From: Xenopus tropicalis
Taxonomy: Eukaryota > Chordata > Amphibia > Anura > Pipidae
NCBI RefSeq assembly: GCF_000004195.4
Contig: NC_030683.2
Span: forward strand, 76,107,764 to 76,171,763
Length of the DNA stretch: 64,000 bases
Direction of reading: 5' to 3'
The notes under the pieces are model-generated. The model saw only the letters and a program-made list of their open reading frames with translations, had not been told where the DNA came from and made no database searches. Positions 19,691 to 31,042 of the stretch are shown here, piece by piece (position 1 is the first letter of the stretch; the number at the start of each line of letters is the position of its first letter). The position numbers were made by a program, and so were the translations under genes.

Positions 19691-21266
19691 GACAGAGAAG
19701 TCCTCTCGGCCGTAGTTCAACCCCTGTCTCATGACCAGGAGGGAATTCAAAAAGTAAAAATTGCAGAAACCCTGTCAGGAACTCAAAAGCAGGATGTCAG
19801 GGAGTTTCTGCAAAGAAACACTGATGTGTTTTCAGACTTACCAGGTTGTACCAGTATAATAAAGCATGATGTGATTACTGATCCCCAGGTCCGGGTCCGT
19901 CTTAAGCCCTATCGGATCCCAGAAGCCCGTAGACAGGCGGTAACAGAGGAGGTGCAAAGGATGCTGGATTTGGGGGTAATTGAGAAGTCCAAAAGTGAAT
20001 GGAGTAGCCCCATAGTACTTGTTCCTAAACCAGACGGGTCCTTGCGGTTTTGCAATGATTTCCGGAAGGTAAACGAAGTATCAAAGTTTGATGCTTACCC
20101 CATGCCAAGGGTGGATGAGTTAATTGAATGGCTAGGTCCTGCAAGGTACATAACGACTCTAGACCTAACTAGGGGCTATTGGCAGGTGCCATTGACAGAA
20201 TCAGCTAAGGAGAAAACCGCCTTTTCCACTCCCCAGGGGCTGTTTCAGTATGCTCCAGGGGGCCCCAGCAACTTTCCAGAGGATGATGGACCATATTCTT
20301 AGTCCTCATCAGCACTATTCATCCGCCTATTTGGATGACATAGTCATTTTTAGTAGGGATTGGCAAAGTCACCTCCCCAGAGTACAGGCTGTGTTAAATT
20401 CCATTAGAGATGCAGGCTTGACAGCAAACCCCAAGAAGTGTGCCATAGGCCTAGAAGAGGCCCATTATCTTGGGTATACTATAGGACGGGGTGTCATAAA
20501 GCCTCAAGTAAACAAGGTGGAGGCCATTAGAAACTGGCCTCAACCTGTCAACAAGAAGCAAGTCCGTACCTTTCTTGGGATGGTCGGGTATTATCGGAGG
20601 TTTATTCCAAATTTTGCTACCATGGCTGCCCCTTTAACAGATCTGACCAAAGGGAAAGAACACACAATGGTTAAGTGGAGTGAAGAGACAGAGAAGGCCT
20701 TCCAAGAGTTGAAAACAGCTTTGTGTCAGCAACCAGTATTGGTTGCTCCAGATTCCACAAAGCAGTTTATTGTCCAAACTGATGCTTCAGGTGTGGGTGT
20801 AGGCACGGTCCTGTCACAACTGGTTAGGGGAGAAGAACACCCAGTGGTCTACTTGAGCAGGAAGTTGAACCCTGCTGAAAAGAACTATAGTATTGTGGAG
20901 CGAGAGTGCCTGGCAATTAAATGGGCACTGGAATCTTTGCGATACTATTTACTGGGCCGTCGGTTTGTACTCATTACAGACCACTCTCCTCTAACTTGCA
21001 TGTCACAAGCAAAAGAAAAGAATGCAAGGGTGACACGGTGGTTTCTTTCCTTGCAGAACTTTAGTTTTACGGTAGAACACCGAGCAGGCTGGCTGCAAGG
21101 TAATGCAGATGCATTATCAAGGTCCTACTGTATGGTGGTAGGCAGTGTCCGAACCCACGGGCTCGAACAGAGGGGGGAGGTATGTGACAAAAAGACTTGT
21201 CTCAGTGAGACTTGTCTGTTGGATGGCAGGTATATAGCACCCAGGCTGAGGTACTGGCTCCTTTAA
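19691..21266 (+). pseudogene. reverse transcriptase-RNase H
   Basis: The frame running from integrase continues without a break into the RT N-terminal region: RLKPYRIPE, then the LVPKPDGSLRFC palm entry and LDLTRGYWQV. A shift at about 20250 moves to the next frame, which holds the catalytic YLDDIVIF (20328-20351), the thumb, the FLGMVGYYRRF segment and an RNase H domain beginning near VQTDASGVG (about 20773). The frame ends at 21266, inside the start of the 3' LTR. It lacks only frame continuity. It would copy element RNA into cDNA and remove the RNA strand. Confidence 0.92.
21170..21182 (+). promoter_or_regulatory. polypurine tract
   Basis: AGAGGGGGGAGG directly upstream of the 3' LTR, the position at which plus-strand synthesis is normally primed. 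Confidence 0.8.
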
Positions 21267-21681
21267 ATCTCCAGGGCAGGAGAGGCTAGGACCCTGAAGT
21301 CAGAGAATGCTGGAGCCAATTAGGCAACACCTGATGCATTTAAGGTGAGCCTGGGTGTGCAGCAAGGGGGAGAGCTTTTTCTGAGTGAGTCTGTGAGGGC
21401 TGGACTGGTTACAAAGTCCCCTGTTTCTGGGACCCCAGGAAAAGACTGCCGGGCATTGGCAGTGAGGTTTTCGTTATACCCTTTGTGGAAACTACAGTCT
21501 GGTGAGACTTTGTTTTGTTGAACTTTTTACTTTCAAATACCATGTGGTGGCATATTGTTTGCTGTGGAAAATAAAGCACAGGCAGGAGCCTGATCCTTTT
21601 GGTTGCAAACCAGAGTTGCCCATCTCATCTTTGAAGCCCAGATTTCCTTCCGCTACCGGCTGCTACCAGCTAAACCCCACA
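21183..21681 (+). repeat. 3' LTR of the Gmr1-like element
   Basis: Same length as the 5' LTR. Differences seen by eye: GACTT for GGCTT, GAGAC for GACAC, TTG for GTG, CCAG for CTAG and CCATC for CCGTC. Confidence 0.95.
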
Positions 21682-21696
21682 ATATATATATTTATA

Positions 21697-21766
<70 letters not shown>
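21682..21766. repeat. (TA)n microsatellite
   Basis: More than 35 TA units directly abut the 3' LTR. Similar tracts flank several other insertions in the window. Confidence 0.95.
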
Positions 21767-21770
<4 letters not shown>

Positions 21771-22370
21771 GAGTCTTTTAATATGAATTGATCTGTGAAT
21801 AAACTAATTTACATGAACGTCAGTCATTAAAAAATCCAAATTGAAAAGGCACAAATGAAAAAAGTTCTGTGGAAAAAATGAAGAAAGTTCTTCCTTTCTT
21901 CTGTTCCAAATTGAGTCCTACTGCAGCTATTGATGCAGGGGAACCCTGGATCTACCACCATCTTTGGACCAGGCAGTCACTCCAGTGTTCCCTCATCACC
22001 CTACATCAATTGCCACAGTTCAGATATGGTGAAAGAATAGGGTGTGCATGTCAGGTATGTACTGAACACTGAATATGATGCCAGCAAACACCAGAAATGA
22101 GGCCAGACCGGAAAATTTGGGAAATATTTGATGCAATTGCACCTGAAGTGCATGAAAAATTGTGTCCATTTTGGAATCAAAATTGTGGTAGGCATAGCTC
22201 TGTTTGTGACCACAATGATGCCAGAATTCTAGGAAAAAAACTTTAGCATATTGTTTAAAGACTGGCTTGGTAAATTTATGGACTTACTAATTTGATTTCT
22301 GGTGAATCCTGTAATTGTAACAATGTTTATAAAACCACAGCCTGTAGCATTCAATCTCCATCCAAAGTTC
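21767..22370. other. unassigned
   Basis: No convincing reading frame or element end. It probably contains the true left flank of the BED-type hAT element. Confidence 0.35.
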
Positions 22371-22524
22371 GCAAGTCCGCAAATTCGCGAACTTTTGGCG
22401 ATGTTCGCCATTTGGGTTCGCCTTGGCTGGCGCCAAATTTTGACCTCTCACCCCAGACCAGCAGATACATGGCAGCCAATCAGGCAGCTCTCCCTCCTGG
22501 ACCACCCCCCCCTTGGACCACTCC

Positions 22525-22545
22525 CTTCCATATATAAACCGAAGC
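22525..22545 (+). promoter_or_regulatory. TATA box of the hAT transposase
   Basis: CATATATAAACCGAAGCCCAG lies about 50 bp upstream of the repeated leader. The derivative at 33343-35265 keeps the same box (33519-33528), so it is conserved between copies. Confidence 0.6.
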
Positions 22546-22593
22546 CCAGCAGCCATTTTACATTCTGCCTGTGTGTGCTTGAAGAGATAGTGT

Positions 22594-23028
22594 AGGGAGA
22601 GAAGCTGTGTATTGATTTGAGGGAGAGTTTAAGTAGGTTTTCTGGCTAGTAATCTACTTTCTACTGCTCTGTATTTGTGTGGGGAGAGGAGCTGTGTATT
22701 GATTTGAGGGAGAGTTTAAGTAGGTTTTCTGGCTAGTAATCTACTTTCTACTGCTCTCTATTTGTGTGGGGAGAGGAGCTGTGTATTGATTTGAGGGAGA
22801 GTTTAAGTAGGTTTTCTGGCTAGAAATCTACTTTCTACTGCTCTGTATTTGTGTGGGGAGAGGAGCTGTGTATTGATTTGATGGAGAGTTTAAGTAGGTT
22901 TTCTGACTAGTAATCTACTTTCTACTGCTCTGTATTTGTGTGGGGAGAGGAGCTGTGTATTGATTTGAGGGAGAGTTTAAGTAGGTTTTCTGGGTAGTAA
23001 TCTACTTTCTACTGCTCTGTATGTAGCT
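22594..23028 (+). repeat. 87-bp leader repeat, five copies
   Basis: GGGGAGAGGAGCTGTGTATT or its variant starts at 22594, 22681, 22768, 22855 and 22942, an exact 87-bp period with very few changes. Only one unit-like copy is present in the derivative at 33.6 kb. Confidence 0.95.
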
Positions 23029-23162
23029 GCTGTGGGCAGCTGTTCTGCTGATCTCATCTGCTGACTGCTGCAGCTCCGTCTGTGTGTGTTGGAGACCGGC
23101 GTGCTGCCCATAATAGTGCACCAAACACGTTACACATAGTAGTGACATTGCATTGCAATAAA

Positions 23163-24002
23163 ATCACCTGAGTGACGTTTTTCCACCAGCAATAATATAT
23201 TCCGTATCCACTACTGTATACGTTGCCCTTGCAGGCCTTGTTGACCGGTGTCTGCAACCAAGTGCCACCTAGCTGTGTGAGCTTTTTCACAATTTGTCTA
23301 AATAACAATAATAATTCCGTGTCCAGAAACATCACCTGAGTGACGGTTTTCTACCAGCAATAATATATTCCGTATCCACTACTGTATACGTTGCCCTTGC
23401 AGGCCTTGTTGCCCGGTGTCTGCAACCAAGTGCCACCTAGCTGTGTGAGCTTTTTCACAATTTGTCTAAATAACAATAATAATTCCGTGTCCAGAAACAT
23501 CACCTGAGTGACGGTTTTCCACCAGCAATAATATATTCCGTATCCACTACTGTATACGTTGCCCTTGCAGGCCTTGTTGCCCGGTTTCTGCAACCAAGTG
23601 CCACCTAGCTGTGTGAGCTTTTTCACAATTTGTCTAAATAACAATAATAATTCCGTGTCCAGAAACATCACCTGAGTGACGGTTTTCCACCAGCAATAAT
23701 ATATTCAGTATCCACTACTGTATACGTTGCCCTTGCAGGCCTTGTTGCCCGGTTTCTGCAACCAAGTGCCACCTAGCTGTGTGAGCTTTTTCACAATTTG
23801 TCTAAATAACAATAATAATTCCGTGTCCAGAAACATCACCTGAGTGACGGTTTTCCACCAGCAATAATATATTCCGTATCCACTACTGTATACGTTGCCC
23901 TTGCAGGCCTTGTTGCCCGGTGTCTGCAACCAAGTGCCACCTAGCTGTGTGAGCTTTTTCACAATTTGTCTAAATAACAATAATAATTCCGTGTCCAGAA
24001 AC
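23163..24002 (+). repeat. 168-bp leader repeat, five copies
   Basis: ATCACCTGAGTGACG starts at 23163, 23331, 23499, 23667 and 23835, and a partial start is at 24003. The units are nearly identical and 168 is a multiple of three, so an antisense frame repeats every 56 residues. The last unit runs to within 40 bp of the transposase start. Confidence 0.95.
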
Positions 24003-24040
24003 ATCACCGAAGTTGTTGTTGTTTTGTAAAAATAAAAAAA

Positions 24041-27000
24041 ATGCCAGGCAAAGGCAGGCCGCCACGCAGAGGCACTAGGGGCCGTGCTGCTATGATATCC
24101 TGTGGCCCTAGGAAATTGCCCAGTGTTCCGAAGGCACTTACCCTGAACTCCCAAAATGCTGAAGAGGTAGTTGACTGGCTTACACAGCACACCCCATCCT
24201 CTAACGTTTCTAACTTTGCCACAACATCCTCATCCTCCTTTGCTATGGGCACCCCACCTACCACTTCCTCCACCACCACCGCCCCTTCTTCACTGGAGTC
24301 AGAGGAGTTATTTACTCATGAGTTTGTTGAAATGAGTGATGCGCAACCATTATTGCCAGAAGAAGATGAAGGAGATGAGGACGTTACACCAGATATAACT
24401 CAGGCAGGCAACACAACAGAGATGGACATAAGGTGTGATGAGGTCCCCGCTGCTGCTGCCTTCTGTGAACTGTCAGAAGAAATTGATGCATCTGAGGAGA
24501 ATGATGATGAGGAGATTGATATTTTGTGGGTGCCCACAAGAAGAGAGCAAGAGGAGGATAGTTCAGATGGAGAGACGGAGAGTCAGAGAGGCAGGAGGAG
24601 AATAAGACTTAGAAGAAGCAGGGACAGCTCGCAGGGAACAGTAGGGCAACAACATGAATCTGCACCTGTGGTCAGCCAGCCAACGCACCCGCCAGCTTCT
24701 ACTGTTACCGCTAGAAAGCCCGCATCAAAAGGCTCAGCAGTGTGGCATTTTTTTAATGTTTGTGCCTCAAAAGCACTGTAATTTGCAATGACTGCAGTCA
24801 GAAACTGAGTCTTGGGAAGCCCAACACCCACATAGGTACAACTGCTATGCGAAGGCACATGAACGCCAAACACAAAGCACTATGGGAGCAACACCTCAAA
24901 GGCAGCAGCCAAACTCAAAGCCACCCTCCTTCTGGTCCAACATCTTACTGCTCTACCTCTGCTGTCCTTGACCCGTCTCAACCACCCTCCACTCCGCCTT
25001 CCACGTTGACCACAAGTTCTTGCTCATCTGCCCCCAGCCAAGTTTCTTTGAGGGCCATGTTTGAGCGTAAAAAGCCAATGCCTCCGAGTCACCCCCTTGC
25101 CCGGCATCTGACAGATGGCTTGTCTGCGCTCTTAGCCCGCCAGCTTTTACCATACCAGCTGGTGGACTCTGAGGCCTTCCACAAATTTGTAGCAATTGGG
25201 ACACCGCAGTGGAAGGTACCCAGCTGCAATTTTTTTTCCCAGAAGGGAATACCACACCTGTACCAGCATGTGCAGAGCCAAGTCACTGAATCTCTGTCAT
25301 TTAGTGTTGGGGCAAAGGTCCATATGACTACTGACACATGGTCCTCCAAGCATGGTCAGGGCAGGTATGTCACCTACACTGCCCACTGGGTGAATCTGGT
25401 TATGGCTGGGAAGCAGGGAATGCGTGGTTCAACAACAGTGGAGTTGGTGTCACCGCCACGGGTAGCATGTGGGTCTGCCACCACCTCTACTCCTCCTTTG
25501 CTCTCTAACTCATCTTCTAAGTCATCTTCTAACTCGTCTTCTAACTTGACTTCTTCCTCGGCTTCTTCTTCCTCTGCTGCTGTGTCCTCCTCCACACCTG
25601 TGCACCCCCAGCTTCCCATAGGCTATTCGACGTGCCAGGTACGCCGTTGTCATGCTGTCTTGGGCATGACGTGCCTGGAAAGAAAAAACCATACTGGATC
25701 TGCACTCCTGTCATCTCTGCACTCACAGGCCAATCGGTGGCTGACCCCACACCAACTGAAAATTGGAAAAGTGGTGTGTGACAACGGAAGCAATCTGTTG
25801 GCAGCACTTAGACTGGGCAATTTAACACATGTGCCCTGCATGGCACATGTTCTAAATTTAATAGTCCAACGGTTTTTCTCAAAGTACCCAGGATTGCAGG
25901 ACATTCTCAGGCAGTCCAGGAAGGTGTCTGGCCATTTCAGACATTCCTACACAGCCATGGCACGCCTTGCTGACATTCAGCGGCGGCACAACTTGCCAGT
26001 CAGGCGTTTAATTTGTGACAGCCAGACTCGCTGGAATTCAACGCTCCTCATGTTTGAACGTCTGCTGCAACAACAAAGAGCCATTAACGAATATCTATTT
26101 GAACTGGGTGGTAGGACTGGATCTGCAGAGCTGGGGATTTTTTTCCCCCATTACTGGGTGCTTATGCGTGATGCCTGCAGGCTCATGCGCCCTTTTGATG
26201 AGGTCACAAATATGGTTAGTCGCACTGAAGGCACCATCAGCGACCTAGTACCCTTTGTGTTCTTCCTGGAGCGTGCCGTGCGACGAGTGACAGATGAGGC
26301 CGTAGACCAGCGTGACCAGGAGCAGGAAGAGTACGATTTGTGGGCAGAATCACCAGAACGAGCCCAGGCACCTGCTGCAATGCAGGGAGAGGTGTCAGAA
26401 GTGGAGTCAGAGGAGGAAGGTGGCTTTGTGGAGGAGGAAGACCAACAGGAGCAGGCTTCCCGGGGGGCTTGTGGTCACCTTTTGGGGACCCCTGGTCTTG
26501 TACGTGGCTGGGGGGAGGAGACGGTGGTGGATGAGGACGTAGTCCTTGATAATGAGGAAGGGGAGATGGATACCTCTGCATCCAACCTTGTGAGAATGGG
26601 GTCTTTCATGCTGTCATGCCTGTTGAAGGACTTCCGTATCAAGAGGCTTAAGGAGAAGGACCTGTACTGGGTGGCAACGCTACTAGACCCTCGTTACAAG
26701 CATAAAGTGGCAGAAATGTTACCAATGTACCACAAGTCCGAAAGGATGCTGCATTTCCAAACCAGCCTGCAAAACATGTTGTACAATGCTTTTAAGGGTG
26801 ATGTCACTCCACATTCCAGGGGCAGAGCTGCCAGTAATCCTCCCACGAGCACACCTGCAAGGACAATGCACTTTGGCCACTCTGTAACATCAGACATGCA
26901 AAGTTTTTTCAGTCCAAGGCAGCGCCAGAACCCTTCTGGATCCACCCTCAGAGAACGCCTCGACCGGCAGGTAGCGGACTACCTGGCATTAACTGCAGAT

Positions 27001-27264
27001 ATCGACACTCTGAGGAGCGATGAACCCCTGGACTACTGGGTGCGCAGGCTTTATCTGTGGCCAGAGCTGTCACAATTTGCCATAAACCTCTTGTCTTGCC
27101 CCGCCTCAAGTGTCCTCTCAGAAAGGACCTTCAGTGCAGCAGGAGGGATTGTAACTGAGAAGAAAACTCGCCTAGGTCACAAAAGTGTGGATTACCTGAC
27201 CTTTATTAAAATGAATGAGGCATGGATCTCGGAGGGTTACTGCACGCCGGAAGACTTGTTCTGA
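24041..27264 (+). pseudogene. hAT transposase with BED zinc finger, one frameshift
   Basis: The ATG at 24041 begins with an AT-hook-like GRPPRRGTRGR, then a long serine/threonine- and acid-rich region. A BED-type finger follows, with VWHFF (about 24738), CNDC (about 24784-24795) and H-x-H near 24860. A frameshift between about 24750 and 24780 separates the first part from the rest. Downstream are the catalytic-core start DTWSS (about 25334), VVCDNGSN (about 25770), CMAHVLN (about 25838), RWNSTLL (about 26030), ATLLDPRYK (about 26675) and the C-terminal dimerisation segment SERTFSAAGG (about 27118), with a stop at 27262. Length and motif order are those of a full ZBED-type hAT transposase, which would cut and paste the element. 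As read, translation stops inside the finger. Confidence 0.92.
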
Positions 27265-27490
27265 CTGCCCATGCAGCTGTCCTTCTCTGCAAGTCGCTTG
27301 ACACCACTCACAGCTGTCCTTTAGCGTCCTCCTCTGCCACCGTACAAACTAGGGTGCAAATCCTACTGGTTTGAGGCATGGATCTCAGAGGGTTACTGCA
27401 CGCCGGAAGACTTGTTCTGACTCCCCATGCAGCTGACCTTCTCTGCACGCCGCATGACTCCACACACAGCTGTCCTTTAGCTTCCTCCTT
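27216..27490 (+). repeat. 156-bp tandem duplication of the transposase end
   Basis: GAGGCATGGATCTC, GGGTTACTGCACGCCGGAAG and the following 3' sequence recur 156 bp later (27221 versus 27377). The second copy of the last codons lies beyond the stop and is not translated. Confidence 0.85.
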
Positions 27491-27583
27491 TTTGAACAGG
27501 TAAATCCTGAGTTTTTCTGGCCTCTGTGCTTCAGTGGCTGCGACAACAAAAAAACAAATACTTTCAACATTTATCTAACATAT

Positions 27584-27842
27584 ATTTGTCCAAGCTTTTA
27601 CATTCCCTATCTGATCCCCCATGTCCCTCTATGAGGGGGTGGCCAAATTTGTGCAGTAGATGTCTGTTAGCATTAGAAGCTGTAACTGACAGGCTGAGAA
27701 GGGACAGTCAGGCTGGCGTTGGAGTTTTCCAATGTGCAGCTATCGAAATTCGAGTCGCTGTTAAAACATGGTTGATCAGTGCTTGGTATGCTATCTTAGT
27801 TTATTTTAAAGGTTCTGCCTGCGGTATGGTTGTGATACCATG
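27584..27842. mobile_element. 259-bp insertion with 12-bp direct repeats
   Basis: TATCTAACATAT flanks the insert exactly (27572-27583 and 27843-27854). The neighbouring unit of the element's own 3' repeat (27899-27935) shows what the uninterrupted sequence looks like. The insert has no obvious terminal inverted repeat and no A-tail. A 12-bp duplication is more like target-primed retroposition than a hAT. The source RNA or element was not recognised. Confidence 0.75.
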
Positions 27843-28719
27843 TATCTAACATATTTTTTCTGTCCTCTGTGCTTCTGTGCCTGCGACAAAAAAACGATTA
27901 TTTTCAGCATTTATATGCCATATTTTTTCTGGCCTCTGTGCTTCAGTGGCTGCGACAAAAAAAACATAATTTTTCAGGAATGTACACATGCCTGATTTTT
28001 CAGGGTTCTGCAACAGCGGCAAAATTGTATCTTTTATGGTCACCGCAGGTGATCAATAAAGTAGTCCAACACTGGGCCCACACTGCAGAATCAGTGTTTT
28101 TTGGTTCACTTCACTGACATTGAATTACCTCTGCCTGACCGTGCACGTGCGCACAAGCATGGTGACTGCTAAACACACCACTACAGAAATATTCCCACCG
28201 ACAGGACGAACGTCCTGGAGGTGACAAGCAACTAGTAAAAACTATTATTCGCTCACTTGACGGTATCATTAAAGCTTTTTGCGTTTTTTTTCGTTGCAGT
28301 AAACGCGGCGTTTTGTCTTTGCGTGTGAACCGGCCCTAACCTTTACACGACTTGATTGGCATGTAGACGCCGGACGTTTTAAAGCAGTTTATTACACAAG
28401 TTTAGGAATGTAGTGTGATTTGTGCCCTTTACAGCACAAAACGCAACGCTGTGTCAACAACGTATTTTTCAGAGACATTTTTGCCCTTGATCCCCCTCCG
28501 GCATGTCACTGTCCAGGTCGTGGCACCCTTTAAACAACTTTAAAATCAGTTTTCTGGGCAGAAATGGCTTTTCTAGGTTTTAAAGTTCGCCTTCCCATTG
28601 AAGTCTACGGGGTTCGCAAAGTTCGCGAACGTTCGCAAAGTTCGCGAACGTTCGCACTTTTTGGCGGAAGTTCGCGAACGGGTTCGCGAACTTTTTTTGC
28701 GAGGTTCGCTACATCTCTA

Positions 28720-29194
28720 GTGTCCATCGTGTCTGCAGTCTGTTCCTTGTAGTATTACATATTTGTATGTTTCCCTGCATAGATGGAACTGCTTTTACTC
28801 GATGAGTGGTTGGGCGGCATTGCAATTGTCACACATAGAATTTTGAAATCAACAGTTTTCATGCATGTAACCTCCCCCAACTATGACACCACCTTTTATC
28901 AAGATATGATTCATCTCCTGATGCAGACTTGGCTTAAAATAAGACTTGGTAATATGCATTTGATGGTGCTCTGGTGTAATAACTGAACTGGATGTGGCCT
29001 GTATTTCCCTGGAATGCATATATGCAGCACTATATGCAAATGCTTTCTCTTGGACCAAAGCAAAGATTAGGTTGTACTTTGTTAGCAGTCTTCTATGATG
29101 ATGTGCTTGACTCCTCACCCCACAAACAAAATGGCCCCTCAGCAAGGATTGCAAAGCTTCCCATTTTGCTGAAAAAGTAGGGAAACAGCAAAAA
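28720..29194. other. unassigned
   Basis: No supported feature; short open frames have no recognisable motif. Confidence 0.3.
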
Positions 29195-29370
29195 AATGCA
29201 GCTACAGCACAACTTTTTTGATGTGTGCATTTTTTTACAATTTTTTTTGACTGAACCATAATTTTTTTGATGTGGCCGAAGTTTTTGTGAGTGCCACTTT
29301 TTTTTATACCTGGCGAAATGCAGAATTTAGTAGCAAATCCATGCCTGGTGAAAAATTTTGCTCTTCACTA
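29195..29370. mobile_element. MITE fragment, TAGTGATGAGC family
   Basis: The right end CAAATCCATGCCTGGTGAA then TTTTGCTCTTCACTA matches the family at 31043 and 36780 in decayed form. The left half is not clear. Confidence 0.55.
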
Positions 29371-29569
29371 ATCTGACTGCATCTTTTAAAGTGGAGCTTT
29401 CAAATGGTTTTAAAAGGCTTTGGTGCAAATTGATTTTTAAGGTACTTGAAGGTAATTGATTATTACTGCTTTTTCTTGCACAGCAGCAGCAGTCATACCC
29501 CCCATCTTGTGCTTTAGCATTTAAAGTAAAAATGAGTCAGCATGATATGATATTATCAGTCCAAAGGAG

Positions 29570-30155
29570 TGAAAAAACACCTACGCTGCTTCAAATGGAA
29601 GCTCCGTTCCTCTAATCTAAAGGGGTGGCCTCTGGTGTGTTGATTGTTTTTATGGGAAAAAAGAACACCCCCTATCTGCCTATATTCCCCTCTAATGTAC
29701 TTGTACAGAGTAATCATGTTCCCTTGCAAGCACCTCTTTCCAGAGAAAACAACCCCAACCTCGACAGTTTAACCTCATAGCTTAAATCTTCCATCCCCTT
29801 TACCAGTTTAGTTGCACGTTTCTGCACTTTCTCCAGCTCAATAATATCCTTCTTAAGGACTGGAGCCCAAAACTGCATCGCATACTCAAGATGAGGCCTT
29901 ACCAGGGACCTATAAAGAGGCAAAATTATGTTTTCATCCCTTGAGTCAATGCCCTTTCTTATACAAGACAGCACTTTATTTGCTTTAGTAGCCACAGAAT
30001 GACACTGCCTGGAATTAGACAACTTGTTATCTACAAAAACCCCTAGATCCTTCTCCAATAAGGATACCCCAACAAACTACCATTCAGTAGATAGTTTGTG
30101 TTTATATTATTTCTACCAAAGTACATATCTTTGCACTTGTCAACACTGAACATAA
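29570..30155 (-). pseudogene. CR1 LINE reverse-transcriptase fragment
   Basis: The minus strand encodes the post-catalytic part of a CR1-clade RT. MEKDLGVFVDNKLSNS, then LYRSLVRPHLEYAMQFW and LEKVQKRATKLVKGM are seen (about 29740-30058), with the upstream VDKCKDMYFG part (about 30100-30150) in a second frame. It matches the 42330-42740 part of the longer copy. Both endonuclease and FADD catalytic site are absent, and the 3' end stops near 29570 without the octamer tail, so it is a both-ends-truncated relic. Confidence 0.9.
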
Positions 30156-31042
30156 CTACTGCTGACCAGGCCCGGGTGAAGGATGTGCAACCAGCCCTCC
30201 AACTGAGCCCCTCTGTCCTCCGGAAGTGCACCGTATCTCCTTCATACATGCAGACATGCAAACATCTTTGTTAGACCCACAATGAGACACCATTGCATGT
30301 CCGGCAGCTGATTCCTTTTGGACATATGTCAGGGAGCTGTTATCTTGTTACTTGTCCATTGCTGGAAGGCCTGGCTGAACAGCAATCGATTTCTTGATCT
30401 CATATATAAAAATAATGATTTGCTCTTTTCAAAAAGCAAAGTACAGTAAAGTGTTATATGTGAGGAGCACGATTGATAGAATTTTGAAAACAACATTTCC
30501 CCATGACATGAGTCATAGCTCTGATTCAGGGAATGGTTGGTGTCCTTGTTGTCTTGGATACCCCACCTAATCTCTCTTTAGCTCACTCAGATCACTAAAT
30601 TCATCCATAGATATCTATGGATGACTGATACAGAAGGATTCTAAGACCTGATGCTAATCCTTCCAAAGTAATATTCTATTTCAATTTACGTGCTGTTTAA
30701 TGTGGCTGCATTCCAATATTTTTAGAGTTCTGTTTCACTGCAATTAGTTTTGTTGTTTTTTTAATATTGGTTATGGGATGGCTATATTAGTCTCAATGAA
30801 CAAAAGTAGCTATCAAATGCCCACACCCCTGTATAATTATTGGCGTATAATTTTCAGATACATTTAATGGATGTGTGTAAAGCAGCACTTATTTTATGTT
30901 TACTCAGTTATATCCTGGAGATGCAACAAGTTAATCCTACATAAGAATTATGTCAGACAGGACATTTTGGAGATTAATATAAGAGAAACAAAATATTTGA
31001 AAGTACCTCCTTCCAGGGTTTGTGTAAATCTCTAGTGGTCAC
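30156..31042. other. unassigned
   Basis: AT-rich; no element end, tandem repeat or coding signal recognised. Confidence 0.35.

Larger units (their letters stand above)
16333..21681 (+). mobile_element. Gmr1-like Ty3/gypsy LTR retrotransposon
   Basis: Two 499-bp direct LTRs bound a 5.35-kb element with TG...CA termini. The probable 4-bp target duplication is ATAT, hard to verify because the site is AT-rich. The internal order is gag, protease, integrase, reverse transcriptase, RNase H. Integrase upstream of RT is diagnostic of the Gmr1-like group of deuterostome gypsy elements, which have a copia-like pol order. I see no envelope gene. Several frameshifts make this copy non-autonomous. It inserted into AT-rich DNA just after a retroelement-like tail. 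Confidence 0.92.
22371..28719 (+). mobile_element. BED-finger hAT transposon, near full length
   Basis: The left region is rich in TTCGCGAAC and the right end reads GGTTCGCTACATCTCTA, matching the left end of the relative at 33343 (TAGAGATGTATTGGGTGTTCG). The left tip itself appears eroded, so the boundary at 22371 is approximate and the target duplication is not certain. The element holds a TATA promoter, two tandem arrays in the leader, an 834-residue transposase reading frame preceded by a 5' part in another frame, and a 1.4-kb 3' region with its own repeats and a 259-bp insertion. Confidence 0.88.

Noticed and set aside
29714..30261. Host gene encoding an RT-like protein
   Set aside because: Matches the CR1 copies in this window and is truncated at both ends.
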